From: Acerihabitans arboris
GTDB taxonomy: Bacteria; Pseudomonadota; Gammaproteobacteria; Enterobacterales; Enterobacteriaceae
DNA: 64,000 nt
Assembly: GCF_010131535.1 (NCBI RefSeq)
Contig: NZ_WUBS01000007.1
Location: forward strand, 62,001 to 126,000
Direction of reading: 5' to 3'
Of the stretch, positions 53,461-62,847 are shown piece after piece (position 1 is the first letter of the stretch; every line of letters starts with the position of its first letter). Made by a program: the position numbers and the translations under genes. Below the pieces are notes generated by a model. That model made no database searches. It worked only from the letters and a program-made list of their open reading frames with translations, and had not been told where the DNA came from.

Positions 53461-54888
53461 ATGACCGGCGACGAAGCGGTACAACGGGCCACGGCGTATT
53501 TTGACCGTGGTGAATTCAAGACAATCCTGGCCCGGCGCATTGCTTTTTGCACCGAAAGCAACGATGACGGCCGCGTCGACACCCTGAACGCGTATCTTGA
53601 TCAGGAGATAGCGCCGGCGCTGGCGGCCATGGGTTTCAGCACCCGCAAGGTCACCACCCCCGAGGCCGGGAGCCGCCCTTTCCTGCTGGCGGCGCGAATC
53701 GAGGATGCCGCCCTGCCCACCATGCTGTGCTACGGGCACGGCGATGTGGTGGCCGGCGACGGTGAACACTGGCGGGAGGGATTGTCGCCCTGGCAGTTGG
53801 CAGAGGAAGGCGACTACTGGTACGGCCGCGGCAGCGCCGATAACAAGGGGCAGCACTCCGTTAACCTGGCGGCGCTGGAGCAGGTGTTTGCCGCGCGCGG
53901 CGGCCGGCTGGGGTTTAACTGCAAAATCCTGTTCGAGATGGGCGAGGAAGCCAGTTCGCCGGGCCTGGCGCAGGTGTGCCGCGATCACGCCGCCCTGCTG
54001 AGCTCGGATCTGCTTATCGCCTCGGACGGCCCGCGCCTCAACGCCCGGCGTCCCACCCTGTTCCTGGGATCGCGCGGCTGCGTTAACTTCCGCCTGAGCA
54101 TCAACGCGCGCGCCAGGGATTATCACTCGGGCAACTGGGGCGGAGTGCTGAGCAATCCCGGCACCCGGTTGGCGAATGCCCTGGCCTGCCTGGTCGACAG
54201 CCGGGGACAGCTGCTGGTCTCGGCGCTGAAACCGCCGTTTCCCGACCCGGCGGTGCGCCGGATCCTGGCGGATGTGGACGTCGGCGGCAATGACAACGAT
54301 CCGGATATCGACCCCGGCTGGGGCGAGCAGGGGTTGTCACCGACCGAGCGGCTGTATGCCTGGAACACCCTGGAAGTGCTGTCGTTCCTCACCGGCAATC
54401 CGCAGCGTCCCATGAACGCCATACCCGGCCGCGCCACGGCGGTGTGCCAGCTGCGTTTTGTGGTCGGCACCGATTGGGACCGTCTGGCCGATCATCTGCG
54501 CGCGCATCTTGACGCCCACGGATTTCAGTATGTCGAGATCGAGGTGATCCGCCATATGGTCGCCACCCGTTTTGATCCCACCGACCCGCTGGTGGACTGG
54601 ACACTGGACATCATGCGGCGCGCCAGCGGCAAAAAGCCGGCGCTGCTGCCCAACTTCGGCGGTTCATTACCCAACGATGTGTTTACCGATATCCTCGGCC
54701 TGCCCACGCTGTGGATCCCCCACTCCTACCCGGCTTGCGGCCAGCACGCCGTTGACGAACATATGCTGAAATCCATCGCCCGCGAGGGGCTGCAAATCAT
54801 GACCCGGCTGTTTTGGGAACTGGGGGAACAAGGGTCACGGATAATACCCCGTTGCCGCGACGGCAACGCCCACGCCGGCCCCGGTTGA
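53461..54888 (+). CDS. M20 family metallopeptidase
   Basis: A 475-residue dinuclear zinc peptidase or amidohydrolase of the M20/ArgE/DapE type. Zinc-site motifs: LCYGHGDVVAGDG, GRGSADNKGQHS (bridging Asp) and the catalytic MGEEASSPG; a final His ligand is in SYPACGQHAVDEH. The middle (about 200-330) is the dimerisation domain. No signal peptide. The Shine-Dalgarno sequence is weak. It is divergent from acdS; family members hydrolyse dipeptides, N-acyl amino acids or carbamoyl compounds, and the substrate here cannot be told. Confidence 0.88.
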   Translation: MTGDEAVQRATAYFDRGEFKTILARRIAFCTESNDDGRVDTLNAYLDQEIAPALAAMGFSTRKVTTPEAGSRPFLLAARIEDAALPTMLCYGHGDVVAGDGEHWREGLSPWQLAEEGDYWYGRGSADNKGQHSVNLAALEQVFAARGGRLGFNCKILFEMGEEASSPGLAQVCRDHAALLSSDLLIASDGPRLNARRPTLFLGSRGCVNFRLSINARARDYHSGNWGGVLSNPGTRLANALACLVDSRGQLLVSALKPPFPDPAVRRILADVDVGGNDNDPDIDPGWGEQGLSPTERLYAWNTLEVLSFLTGNPQRPMNAIPGRATAVCQLRFVVGTDWDRLADHLRAHLDAHGFQYVEIEVIRHMVATRFDPTDPLVDWTLDIMRRASGKKPALLPNFGGSLPNDVFTDILGLPTLWIPHSYPACGQHAVDEHMLKSIAREGLQIMTRLFWELGEQGSRIIPRCRDGNAHAGPG

Positions 54889-54911
54889 CCACGGGCCGGG
54901 TTATCCAGGGT

Positions 54912-54934
54912 GGGCGGGCAATCGACGCCCGCCC
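54912..54934. terminator. Perfect 8-bp GC hairpin between convergent genes
   Basis: GGGCGGGC (54912-54919) and GCCCGCCC (54927-54934) pair perfectly around a 7-nt loop between the stops of the M20 gene (54888) and the aldolase gene (54941). There is no T-tract. Confidence 0.4.
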
Positions 54935-54940
54935 GGCGCC

Positions 54941-55801
54941 TCAATACAGCAACGCTTTGCCGGTGGATCCGAATAACGCCATCTTATAACGGATCACCTC
55001 TTTCGCCGCGTTAATGGGTTCCGGATAGATAGCGTTCGGATCCCACCAGGTTTCGCGGCTCAGGACCTCGCGCGCCTTCTTGAAATAGGCGAATTTCATA
55101 TCGCTGGAGATATTGATCTTGCCCACGCCCAGCGTCACCGCTTCGGCAATTTCAGTATCGGGATTGGCGGAACCGCCGTGCAGCACCAGCGGAATCGACA
55201 CGCGCCGCGAGATGTCGCGCAGGATATGCATCTGCAGCTCCGGCTTCAGATCCTTTGGATAGATGCCGTGCGCGGTGCCGATCGCCACCGCCAGCGTATC
55301 GATGCCGGTACGGTTAACAAAATCCTCCGCCTGGACGGGGTCGGTATAGATGACCTTGCTTACCCCGCCTTCAATCGTGGTGCCGGTATCGCCGATGGTG
55401 CCCAGTTCGCCCTCGACCGAGATGCCGACCGCGTGGGCCAGCTTCACGACTTCGCTGGTCAGCGCCACGTTATCCTCGTAAGGCAGCAGCGAGCCGTCAA
55501 TCATCACCGAGGTAAACCCGCACTGGATGGCGCGCTGGACATGGGCGATGGACGCGCCGTGATCGAGATGGATAACGAACGGCACCGGGCTTCGCAGCGT
55601 CCTTTCGCGCACGTAGGCAAAAAAGGCATCGGTGACGAACTCCAGCTCGCTGGGATGAATCGAGATAATCGCCGGCGTATGGGTCGCCTCCGCCTCCTCG
55701 ACCACCGCCCGGATAAAGCAGCTGTCGGCAACGTTAAACGCGCCGATGGCAAAACGATGTTCGCGGGTGGGCTTGAGCATCTCATGCATGGAAATCAACA
55801 T
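54941..55801 (-). CDS. Class II ketose-bisphosphate aldolase (GatY/KbaY-like), copy 1
   Basis: A 286-residue zinc-dependent aldolase starting at MLISMHEMLKPTREHRFAIG (AAGGAGA upstream). Catalytic Asp and zinc His in FVIHLDHGAS, further zinc ligands in AIGTAHGIYPKD and LVLHGGSANPD; the phosphate-binding NISSDMKFAYF follows. It should cleave a ketose 1,6-bisphosphate (fructose or tagatose type) into dihydroxyacetone phosphate and an aldehyde. It is the last gene of a PTS operon with a second, diverged aldolase upstream. Confidence 0.9.
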   Translation of the reverse strand: MLISMHEMLKPTREHRFAIGAFNVADSCFIRAVVEEAEATHTPAIISIHPSELEFVTDAFFAYVRERTLRSPVPFVIHLDHGASIAHVQRAIQCGFTSVMIDGSLLPYEDNVALTSEVVKLAHAVGISVEGELGTIGDTGTTIEGGVSKVIYTDPVQAEDFVNRTGIDTLAVAIGTAHGIYPKDLKPELQMHILRDISRRVSIPLVLHGGSANPDTEIAEAVTLGVGKINISSDMKFAYFKKAREVLSRETWWDPNAIYPEPINAAKEVIRYKMALFGSTGKALLY

Positions 55802-55896
55802 AAATCTTCTCCTTCGGGGGTTATCATGGGTAAAACTTTCCCGCACCAGTGAAACGTCGCTGATGTGGCTTGCGTTAAATGGGTGGCCGGAGGGCG

Positions 55897-56748
55897 TTAC
55901 GCTTGGTTGGCGGCGCCGGACCAGTCGAGATAGTCGACCACCACGTCCCGGCAGGCGGATTCCATCATCGCCAGCAGATCCGCCAGTTCGGCGGCGGGAT
56001 GTTGCCCCAGCGCCTGCTGCAGGGCAGTTTTGCCGGCGTCGAACACCGCCGCGCCGACGTTGATTTTCGCCACGCCGTGCCGGCTGACGCGGCGGATGTC
56101 GTCGGCCCGGGTACCGCTGCCGCCGTGCAGCGCCAGCGGTACCGGCGACTCGCGATGCAGCTCGGCCAGGCGCCCGAAGTCAATCACCGGCGTCACGTCC
56201 GGCGGATACAGTCCGTGCGCGGTGCCCACCGATACCGCCAGGAGGTCGATGCCGGTCTGGCTGATAAACGGGACCACGTCCGCTACCTGCGTCATCTTCA
56301 CCGCCGCGTCGTCGAGATCGTAGACCGGCGCGTCGGCGATATGCCCCAGTTCTCCTTCCACGCAGACGCCGGCCGTGGCCGCCATCCGCACCACCTGGCG
56401 CGTCTGGCGGACGTTCTCGTCCAGCGGGAAACCGGACGCATCGATCATCAGGCCGGTAAACCCGGCGCGGAACGACCGGCCGATCAGATCGAAGGCGCGG
56501 CCGTGATCCAGGCTCAGCGCCACCGGCACCGACGCCTGCTGTGCCAGCGCGTTGACCAGCGGCGCGGCGATATGCGGCGGAAAGTGCCCACAGTGGCCCT
56601 GGTACAGGTTCAGCACCAACGGGGCCCGGCGCAGTTCGGCGGCGGCGATGGCGGCGCGCGCGGTCTCCAGGTTAAAACAATTGATGGCCAGCACGGCGTA
56701 CCGCCGTTGATAGGCATCGTTTATCAGGTCCTTCATCAAGGCATACAT
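55897..56748 (-). CDS. Class II ketose-bisphosphate aldolase-like protein, copy 2
   Basis: A 283-residue paralogue: VALSLDHGRAFD, SVGTAHGLYPPD and LALHGGSGTRAD keep the catalytic Asp and the zinc histidines. Zinc-loop and phosphate-binding segments are present (KINVGAAVFDAG), but the N-terminal part differs strongly from copy 1 (LVLNLYQGHCGHFPPHIAAP). Two aldolases in one operon suggest either a two-subunit enzyme, as with GatY/GatZ-type pairs (though GatZ lacks these residues), or two phosphorylated substrates. Confidence 0.87.
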   Translation of the reverse strand: MYALMKDLINDAYQRRYAVLAINCFNLETARAAIAAAELRRAPLVLNLYQGHCGHFPPHIAAPLVNALAQQASVPVALSLDHGRAFDLIGRSFRAGFTGLMIDASGFPLDENVRQTRQVVRMAATAGVCVEGELGHIADAPVYDLDDAAVKMTQVADVVPFISQTGIDLLAVSVGTAHGLYPPDVTPVIDFGRLAELHRESPVPLALHGGSGTRADDIRRVSRHGVAKINVGAAVFDAGKTALQQALGQHPAAELADLLAMMESACRDVVVDYLDWSGAANQA

Positions 56749-56760
56749 AGCTGCTCCTGT

Positions 56761-57852
56761 TTATTCGAGGGTGAATTTAATGTCTTCGTCACGCACGCTA
56801 TGGTCTTCAACGTCATCGAAATCCTCATCAGCCTGGGTCACCGGCTTTTTAATCAGCGACAGCATGACGCCGCAGATCGCCGTGCCGATACCCAACGCCA
56901 GGCAAAACATCAGCGGCCGGGTAAACAAGGGAACCACGAACATGCCGCCGTGAGGCACCGGCGCCTCCACGCCCCATACCATAATCAGCCCGCCGGCCAC
57001 CGCCGAGGCTACCACGCAGCTGGCGACCACCCGCAGCAGATCGCGGGCGGCGATGGGGATCACGCCTTCGGTAATCATGCAGATACCCATGGGAAACGCC
57101 GCTTTTAACGCCTCTTTTTCGGCCCTGGTGTACTTATGGCGCGTCAGCAGGAAAGAGAGCGTAATGCCGAACGGCGGAATAATGGAGCCGACAAACTTCA
57201 CCGCCTCCGGGCCATAGATGCCGTCAACCAACATGCCGTCGGCGAACAGCGACATGGTCTTGTTAACCGGGCCGCCAAAATCAAAGGTGGCCATGGCGCC
57301 GAGAATAGCGCCCATCATGAATTTCGAACCGCCCTGCATCGACTCCAGCAGATGGATCAGCGCCTTTTGCAGCCAGACGATCGGCTGGCCGATGAAGGTC
57401 ATCATCAGCAGGCCGGCGATAAGGGTGCTGAGCACCGGCAGGATCATCACCGGCATCAGCCCCTGCATCGCCGCCGGCAATTTGATGGTCTTGCGCAGCG
57501 CCAGCACCGTGTAGCCCACCAGAAAACCGCCCAGGATGCCGCCGATAAAACCGGTCTGGATCTGGCCGCAGATAAAGCCGACGATAAGGCCCGGCGCAAA
57601 ACCGGGACGGTCGGCGATGGAATAAGCGATCGCCGCGCTGATAAGCGGCACGATAAGCCCCATTCCCCAGCCGCCGATTTGGTTCAGCATCCAGGCGAAA
57701 CTGCCGGTTTTTTGCCCCACGTCGGCGCCGCCCAGCACCTGGCCGAGGGCGATACAGATCCCGGCGGCGACGATAAGCGGGATCATCCAGGAAATACCGG
57801 TAAGCAGATGCCCTTTTATCTCCTGGCCCACTCTGTTTTTGCTCTGGTTCAT
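56761..57852 (-). CDS. PTS fructose-family enzyme IIC component
   Basis: A 363-residue membrane permease of the fructose/mannitol PTS class with about nine helices: GISWMIPLIVAAGICIALG, DRPGFAPGLIVGF, GFIGGILGGFLVGY and FDFGGPVNKTMSLFADGM. GGAGG fits ATG 57852 rather than the GTG before it. No IIA or IIB domain is fused. The acidic tail (ADEDFDDVEDHSVRDEDIKF) is unusual. It transports a hexose-type substrate with phosphorylation by IIB. Confidence 0.92.
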   Translation of the reverse strand: MNQSKNRVGQEIKGHLLTGISWMIPLIVAAGICIALGQVLGGADVGQKTGSFAWMLNQIGGWGMGLIVPLISAAIAYSIADRPGFAPGLIVGFICGQIQTGFIGGILGGFLVGYTVLALRKTIKLPAAMQGLMPVMILPVLSTLIAGLLMMTFIGQPIVWLQKALIHLLESMQGGSKFMMGAILGAMATFDFGGPVNKTMSLFADGMLVDGIYGPEAVKFVGSIIPPFGITLSFLLTRHKYTRAEKEALKAAFPMGICMITEGVIPIAARDLLRVVASCVVASAVAGGLIMVWGVEAPVPHGGMFVVPLFTRPLMFCLALGIGTAICGVMLSLIKKPVTQADEDFDDVEDHSVRDEDIKFTLE

Positions 57853-57876
57853 CACATCCTCCCCATCAGGTTATCC

Positions 57877-58191
57877 TCAGGCGCGGGCCAGCGAGTCAGC
57901 CACTTTTTCCAGAAATTTAACCGGGGACTTAATCACAATATCCGTTGTGACCCGCACCACGGGTTTGCCGATGAAGCGTTCCTCGCCTTTTATCTTGATA
58001 TCGACGGCCAGGATCACGACGTCGGCCGCGGCAATATCAGCCGCGGTCAGCTCATTTTCGGTGCCGATGGTGCCCTGCGTTTCCACCTGGATGGCGAAAT
58101 TCAACGCTTTGGCGCCTTTGATTAATTTCTCCCGCGCAATGTAGGTATGCGCGATACCCGCCGTGCAGGCGGCTACACCAACGATTTTCAT
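57877..58191 (-). CDS. PTS fructose-family enzyme IIB component
   Basis: A 104-residue IIB protein. The phospho-acceptor cysteine is Cys9 in VGVAACTAGIAHTYIA, the fructose-type P-loop; the rest (VETQGTIGTENELTAADIAA, ADVVILAVDI) follows the FruB/FrwB domain pattern. It passes phosphate from IIA to the incoming sugar at the IIC channel. Confidence 0.93.
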   Translation of the reverse strand: MKIVGVAACTAGIAHTYIAREKLIKGAKALNFAIQVETQGTIGTENELTAADIAAADVVILAVDIKIKGEERFIGKPVVRVTTDIVIKSPVKFLEKVADSLARA

Positions 58192-58214
58192 TTTCTGCCT
58201 CGTCTTGTTTGGGT

Positions 58215-58685
58215 TTAACAGAGGTTGGATTCGGCATATTGGCTGAACAGCCGGATAATTTTATCGGGGTCAGACTCCGCCAGCAGTCGGGCAATCACCC
58301 CATCGTCGGCCAGCGCGCTGGCCACCTGGGACAACAGGCGAATATGGGTGGTGTTCTGATCTTCTAGCCTGACGGCGAAAAGAATGATGCAGCGCACCTT
58401 GCTGCCGTCCAGCGTCTCCCACGGGATATCCTGGCGCGTGCGGCCGATGGCCAGGGTGGTTTGTTTTACCGCGGAGGATTTTCCGTGCGGAATGGCAATG
58501 TGATTTTCAAAACCGGTGGAGCCCTCGGCCTCGCGCAGCCAGACATCGCGAATAAAGTCCTCTTTGTTGGCAATCGTGCCGTCAGCGTATAAAAGATCCG
58601 TTAACTCATGAATGACTTCTTTTTTACTCGTCGCCGTCATGCTTAATTTCACACGATTCACATTGAGAATTTTATTAATATCCAT
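58215..58685 (-). CDS. PTS fructose/mannitol-type enzyme IIA component
   Basis: A 156-residue PTS_EIIA_2 domain protein. The phosphorylated histidine is in IAIPHGKSSAV, after REAEGSTGFENH; LFAVRLEDQNTTHIRLLSQV closes the domain. It takes phosphate from HPr. The gene lies between the PRD regulator and IIB in one transcription unit. Confidence 0.93.
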   Translation of the reverse strand: MDINKILNVNRVKLSMTATSKKEVIHELTDLLYADGTIANKEDFIRDVWLREAEGSTGFENHIAIPHGKSSAVKQTTLAIGRTRQDIPWETLDGSKVRCIILFAVRLEDQNTTHIRLLSQVASALADDGVIARLLAESDPDKIIRLFSQYAESNLC

Positions 58686-58706
58686 CCGCTTTACCTCACC
58701 ACAACG

Positions 58707-60281
58707 TTAAGGAATCCAGTGCTCGGCCGCCGATAATTTATCTACCGCCTGATGCAATTTATTGGCAATCGCTTTTTCAGTGACGTGCTTGATGTCATCG
58801 TCGTTGAAAAATGCCGAGACATAGACGATGGGAACCTGCTGTTCCTCTAGATGAATGGTGGAAATCACCAGGTCGATCTCTTCCTGGCGGCAAAAGGCGG
58901 CCATATTGCCGGCCGACACCACGCCGACGATGATCCAGTCGGGAAAGGCGCGCAGGATGCGGCTCTTGAGCAGGTGGGAGGTGCCGACGCCCGTCGAGCA
59001 CACCACCAGGATACGTTTATGGGCAATATTGCGCTCCATGGATGCCTGGAAATGCACCGTCAGGTACCCGACCTCGTCTTGCGCAATATCCTGCAGCGCA
59101 AAGCGCCGGCAAAGCTGCCCTACCGCTTTTAACGTCAGTTGGTAAATCTCCTGGAATTCACTCTTGATATCCGCCAGCAGCGGATTACGGATGCTGATAT
59201 GGTATTTCAGCCGATTGAGCAAGGGTTTTACGTGAATTAATAATCCGTCGTAGAGCAACGCATCACCGCGTAAATCCAGGTTGATCAACGTGGAAAAAAT
59301 ATCGATCAAACCTAACGTCAGCCGCCGGGTTTCATCATTGGAAAATTGATAGTGCGTGGGTTGGTTATCCGCGCGCTCTTCTATTACAATACCGGAGGAA
59401 ATAATATATTGGTAAATAAACCAGACTTCATCGGACGGCAGCCGATTATTGACGCGCTGCTCAATGTGCGCCACCATCTTCCCGGCAATGGAGAATATAC
59501 GCCCGTCCATTTGTTGCGGCTGGCTTTTCTCATCCAGCGTCAGGGCATTCCCCAGCGCCATGCGATGCATCATAATTAAGATATGGGTGAAGATATTAAT
59601 ATAATATGGCTCGCCCAAAGGATAGGAGAGCTGCTGTTCCATTTGCTGTAATAATTGCTGGACAAACAACACGTCCCCTTCGCCAAAATGACGGGTCAAC
59701 GCCTTATAGCTGCCGGGATCGAGACGGGAATGACGGCACTCCCCCGGCTCCTTATGGTTCATCACGTCATTGATCAGCGCCACCATCGCCTGGCGCACAT
59801 TGCTCTCGCTGCCTTCGATATGAGTGCCGCTCTGGCCGCGCACCAGCGCCAGCCCGCGCGGCTGCATCCAGTTTTCGATGATTTTCAGATCGTTGACGAT
59901 GGAGGCGCTGCTGATAAAGTAACGTTCGGATAATTTGCTGATGGACGTTTCGCGCGGGGTATCGCTGAGCAGCTGCGACGCGATTTTTACCCGGCGGGCG
60001 TTGTTGGTTAATGCGTCGGAGACGCTGTCGTCGGCGACAATCCGTTGGCCCAGCAGCACCAGGCGCTTGCCGTCGTCAGCGGTTAATAAAATCCCGGCGC
60101 CGACCTTTTTGTCAGGATAGATATTCCAGGCAGAAAGGAAAGCCTCGACAAACTGCATATCGCGATGGATGGTTTTTTCCGAAACATCCAGGTATGACGC
60201 CATGTTTTTAACCGTGACATGTTCCTGATGTTGCAGCAGGTATTTGAGCAATCTGTTTTGTCGTAAGGTAAGTGGTTGCAT
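58707..60281 (-). CDS. PRD-containing PTS-controlled transcriptional regulator (MtlR/BglG type)
   Basis: A 524-residue regulator: N-terminal helix-turn-helix (NRLLKYLLQHQEHVTVKNMA then SYLDVSEKTIHRDM), a second HTH (ISKLSERYFISSASIVNDLK), two PTS regulation domains (about 180-400) with histidines open to phosphorylation, and a C-terminal IIB-like domain with Cys in VVCSTGVGTSHLLK. There is no IIA-like domain at the end, so the chain is shorter than MtlR. It is the first gene of the operon it probably activates, its activity set by phosphorylation from HPr and the adjacent IIA and IIB. Confidence 0.9.
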   Translation of the reverse strand: MQPLTLRQNRLLKYLLQHQEHVTVKNMASYLDVSEKTIHRDMQFVEAFLSAWNIYPDKKVGAGILLTADDGKRLVLLGQRIVADDSVSDALTNNARRVKIASQLLSDTPRETSISKLSERYFISSASIVNDLKIIENWMQPRGLALVRGQSGTHIEGSESNVRQAMVALINDVMNHKEPGECRHSRLDPGSYKALTRHFGEGDVLFVQQLLQQMEQQLSYPLGEPYYINIFTHILIMMHRMALGNALTLDEKSQPQQMDGRIFSIAGKMVAHIEQRVNNRLPSDEVWFIYQYIISSGIVIEERADNQPTHYQFSNDETRRLTLGLIDIFSTLINLDLRGDALLYDGLLIHVKPLLNRLKYHISIRNPLLADIKSEFQEIYQLTLKAVGQLCRRFALQDIAQDEVGYLTVHFQASMERNIAHKRILVVCSTGVGTSHLLKSRILRAFPDWIIVGVVSAGNMAAFCRQEEIDLVISTIHLEEQQVPIVYVSAFFNDDDIKHVTEKAIANKLHQAVDKLSAAEHWIP

Positions 60282-60713
60282 TATATGACCCTTTTTTGAA
60301 GCGTCAGATTTTATGTGTTCAGGTTTTCATCGGTAATGTAAAAGCGTTTCCTTAATCCGTCCGGCAATAATGTATCCAGGCCGTGCTGTGACAATGCGTG
60401 ATTTAGGCTAATCCATCGTTGCGTGATGATGAATAGTTCTGTGATGATGAATATAATGGCTGCGCTAAACACCAACAATACTAAAGATTGTCCACCGGAT
60501 GGGACAAAATTAAAACATCATCGGGCTGGGCAATTAATTGCCGGCCGGATCACATTTTGCCGCATTCTAATTAGTGTGATATTGGTCGCAGATTAATATT
60601 GTTATCATCTACGGCCGCCGGCGCAATAACAGGTCGATACGCGCCGGGGTCCAGCAGTAAACGGGCATTATGGGTGCGCGGGCGGGAACCAGGGCGCCAT
60701 TGCGCCCTGCTGA
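60282..60713. promoter_or_regulatory. Region upstream of the PTS operon with a CRP-like site at 60575-60590
   Basis: TGTGA-TATTGG-TCGCA (60575-60590) differs from the CRP consensus at one of ten half-site bases. It lies about 295 bp upstream of the PRD regulator start, rather far, but no gene intervenes and the yncE gene ends at 60714. Catabolite control of a PTS operon is expected. No other element stands out in the 432 bp. Confidence 0.4.
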
Positions 60714-61796
60714 CTATTTCTGCAATGCAATACGCATGACATCATCCGGGCTGGTAGCTTCCTGCTCGCGGCTGGAGGCCTGTTTTACGCTGACATACAA
60801 CGTTTGTCCGTCCGGCGACAGCGCCAGGCTGTTCGGGTGGGCCGGGGTGGAAATGACGCGCAGCACGTTATAGGTCCTGGCGTCGATCACGCTCACCTGT
60901 CCCGCCTGGCGGTGGGTCACGTACACTTCATTGCGCGCCGGGTTAAACAGCACCGCCAGCGATGCCGGCACGTCGATTTTTGCCAGGATATTACCGTTGC
61001 GGGTATCCGCCACCAGCATCTGCGGCTGCTTGGAATCGGTGATAAACGCGCGATGCGTCGCCGGATCCAGGCTGAGGTTCAGAAAAAAGTGTTCGGTAGC
61101 GGATTCATCAAGCTTCTTGCGCATCACCACCTTGTTGGTCCCGGTGTCGATGGACAACAGTTCGTTGTCGGCATTGGTCACGTACAGGCGTTTCGCCGCC
61201 GCGTCCAGCGCCAGGCCGGTGCCCAGCTTGCCAATATCGGCCAGGGTGGCGCGCAGGGTCAGGCTGGTGCCGTCCACCGCCCATATCACGCTGGCCTCGC
61301 CCAGTCCGGCGATATAGACGGTATCGGTATCCTGATCCACCACCAGCTCGCGCGGCGCCAGCGGTTTCACGGTTTCGGCGCGTTTGCGCCCGTCCAGCAC
61401 CAGGCGGCCTTTCACCTCGCCGGTTTTGGCATCGATGGCGGTCACGGCGCCATCGACGGTGTTGCCGAAGTATAACGTGTCGGTCCTGGTGTTGATGGCG
61501 GCGCCAAAGGGCTTGATATCGTTGTGGATAATCTGGGTGATATCAAGCGTCGTCGGGTCAAGGCGATAGACCACGCCGCCTTTGTCCAGCTTGCGGCTTT
61601 GCGAGGTCGCCAGGTAGAGCGCGTTGCCTTGCGTGCTATACGCCATCTCGTAGGCGCCCTTGCCGACGGGTTTGCGCAGCGGCGCCTGTTCGGCCCGCCC
61701 CTGCAGGGTCACGGCAAGCAGCATCGCGGCCAGCAACCATAACGGGTAAGCGGCCCGGCGCGTCATCCGGCCGCCGGCGGTGTTGGTAAGGTTCAT
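60714..61796 (-). CDS. yncE: YncE family beta-propeller protein
   Basis: A 360-residue secreted beta-propeller close to E. coli YncE: KPVGKGAYEMAYSTQGNALY, TSQSRKLDKGGVVYRLDPTT, FNPARNEVYVTHRQAGQVSV and HPNSLALSPDGQTLYVSVKQ. The signal peptide (PLWLLAAMLLAVTLQGRAEQ) sends it to the periplasm. GGAGAG supports the ATG at 61796. E. coli YncE is iron-regulated through Fur and binds DNA in vitro, with its role still unclear. A strong Fur box lies 116 bp upstream, so the same regulation is likely. Confidence 0.94.
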   Translation of the reverse strand: MNLTNTAGGRMTRRAAYPLWLLAAMLLAVTLQGRAEQAPLRKPVGKGAYEMAYSTQGNALYLATSQSRKLDKGGVVYRLDPTTLDITQIIHNDIKPFGAAINTRTDTLYFGNTVDGAVTAIDAKTGEVKGRLVLDGRKRAETVKPLAPRELVVDQDTDTVYIAGLGEASVIWAVDGTSLTLRATLADIGKLGTGLALDAAAKRLYVTNADNELLSIDTGTNKVVMRKKLDESATEHFFLNLSLDPATHRAFITDSKQPQMLVADTRNGNILAKIDVPASLAVLFNPARNEVYVTHRQAGQVSVIDARTYNVLRVISTPAHPNSLALSPDGQTLYVSVKQASSREQEATSPDDVMRIALQK

Positions 61797-61911
61797 AATC
61801 TCTCCATTTCAAACGATTGAAGTTGCCGGCGGGTCTGTGCCGGTCAAAAGGGTTTCACATTGAATAAAAAAAACAGGCAATAGGGACATCATGGCGTCCC
61901 CGCTTTTATTT

Positions 61912-61930
61912 GAGAATAATAATCATTATT
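61912..61930. promoter_or_regulatory. Fur box upstream of yncE
   Basis: GAGAATAATAATCATTATT matches the 19-bp Fur consensus GATAATGATAATCATTATC at 16 positions. It lies between the stop of the hydrolase gene (61960) and the yncE start, and so should repress yncE when iron is plentiful. Confidence 0.75.
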
Positions 61931-61959
61931 TTTTGAAAAAGGGAGCAATTTTGTTGCGT

Positions 61960-62847
61960 TCAGGCCAAATAACGGCGGAACCAGGCGATGGTGCGTTCCC
62001 AGGCCAGATCGGCCGCCGCTTTGTCATAGCGCGGCGTGGAGTCGTTATGAAAACCGTGGTTCACGCCCGGATAGACATAACCCTCATAGATCTTGCCGGC
62101 GGCTTTCAGCGCCGCCTCATAGGCGGGCCAGCCCCGGGTAATGGGGGTATCTAGCCCGGCATAATGGAGCAGCAGCGGCGCCTTGATGCGCGGCACGTCT
62201 TCCGTTTTCGGCTGGCGGCCGTAAAAGGGCACGGCGGCGCCAAGCTCCGGATAGGCCACCGCCGCCGCGTTGGCGACCCCGCCGCCGTAGCAGAAGCCGG
62301 TAATGCCCACCTTGCCGGTGGTCTGCCCATGCCCCATCAGGTAGTCGATCGCCGCGAAAAAATCATTCATCAGCTTGACGGGATCCACCTGCTGCTGCAA
62401 TTCGCGCCCTTTGTCATCGTTGCCGGGGTAGCCGCCGACCGAACTCAGCCCGTCCGGGGCCAGCGCCACGAATCCCGCCTTGGCGACGCGCCTGGCGACG
62501 TCCTCTATATAGGGGTTGAGGCCGCGGTTTTCATGCACCACCACCACGCCCGCCACCTTTCCCCCGGCCGCCGCGGGCCGAACGCGGTAAGCGCGCACCC
62601 GGCCGTGGCCGTTGGGCGACGGATAGGTAATATATTCCGGGATAATAGCCGGATCGGTAAATTCGACCTGCTGCGCCAGCGCATAGTTGGGACTCATCAG
62701 GGCAAGAATACTGGTGGCGGTCAGACCGCCGATGGCAAATTGAGCGGCCTTGGCCAGGAATTCACGTTTGGTAATCCTGCCGTGGACATAGTAGTCATAG
62801 AGTTCGAGCAGCTGCGGGTGAAAATCTTTCGCGGTAAGACGGGTCAT
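61960..62847 (-). CDS. Dienelactone hydrolase family protein (YghX-like), exported
   Basis: A 295-residue alpha/beta hydrolase. The catalytic triad of the dienelactone hydrolase family is visible: Cys in GITGFCYGGG, Asp in YAGLDTPI, His in GVNHGFHND. The N-terminus (about 1-58) has a Tat-like segment ITKREFLAKAAQFAIGG with Lys-Arg in place of Arg-Arg, a hydrophobic run and a possible cleavage after YALA, so it may be exported. It resembles the YghX protein of E. coli. Monocistronic; substrate unknown. Confidence 0.88.
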   Translation of the reverse strand: MTRLTAKDFHPQLLELYDYYVHGRITKREFLAKAAQFAIGGLTATSILALMSPNYALAQQVEFTDPAIIPEYITYPSPNGHGRVRAYRVRPAAAGGKVAGVVVVHENRGLNPYIEDVARRVAKAGFVALAPDGLSSVGGYPGNDDKGRELQQQVDPVKLMNDFFAAIDYLMGHGQTTGKVGITGFCYGGGVANAAAVAYPELGAAVPFYGRQPKTEDVPRIKAPLLLHYAGLDTPITRGWPAYEAALKAAGKIYEGYVYPGVNHGFHNDSTPRYDKAAADLAWERTIAWFRRYLA

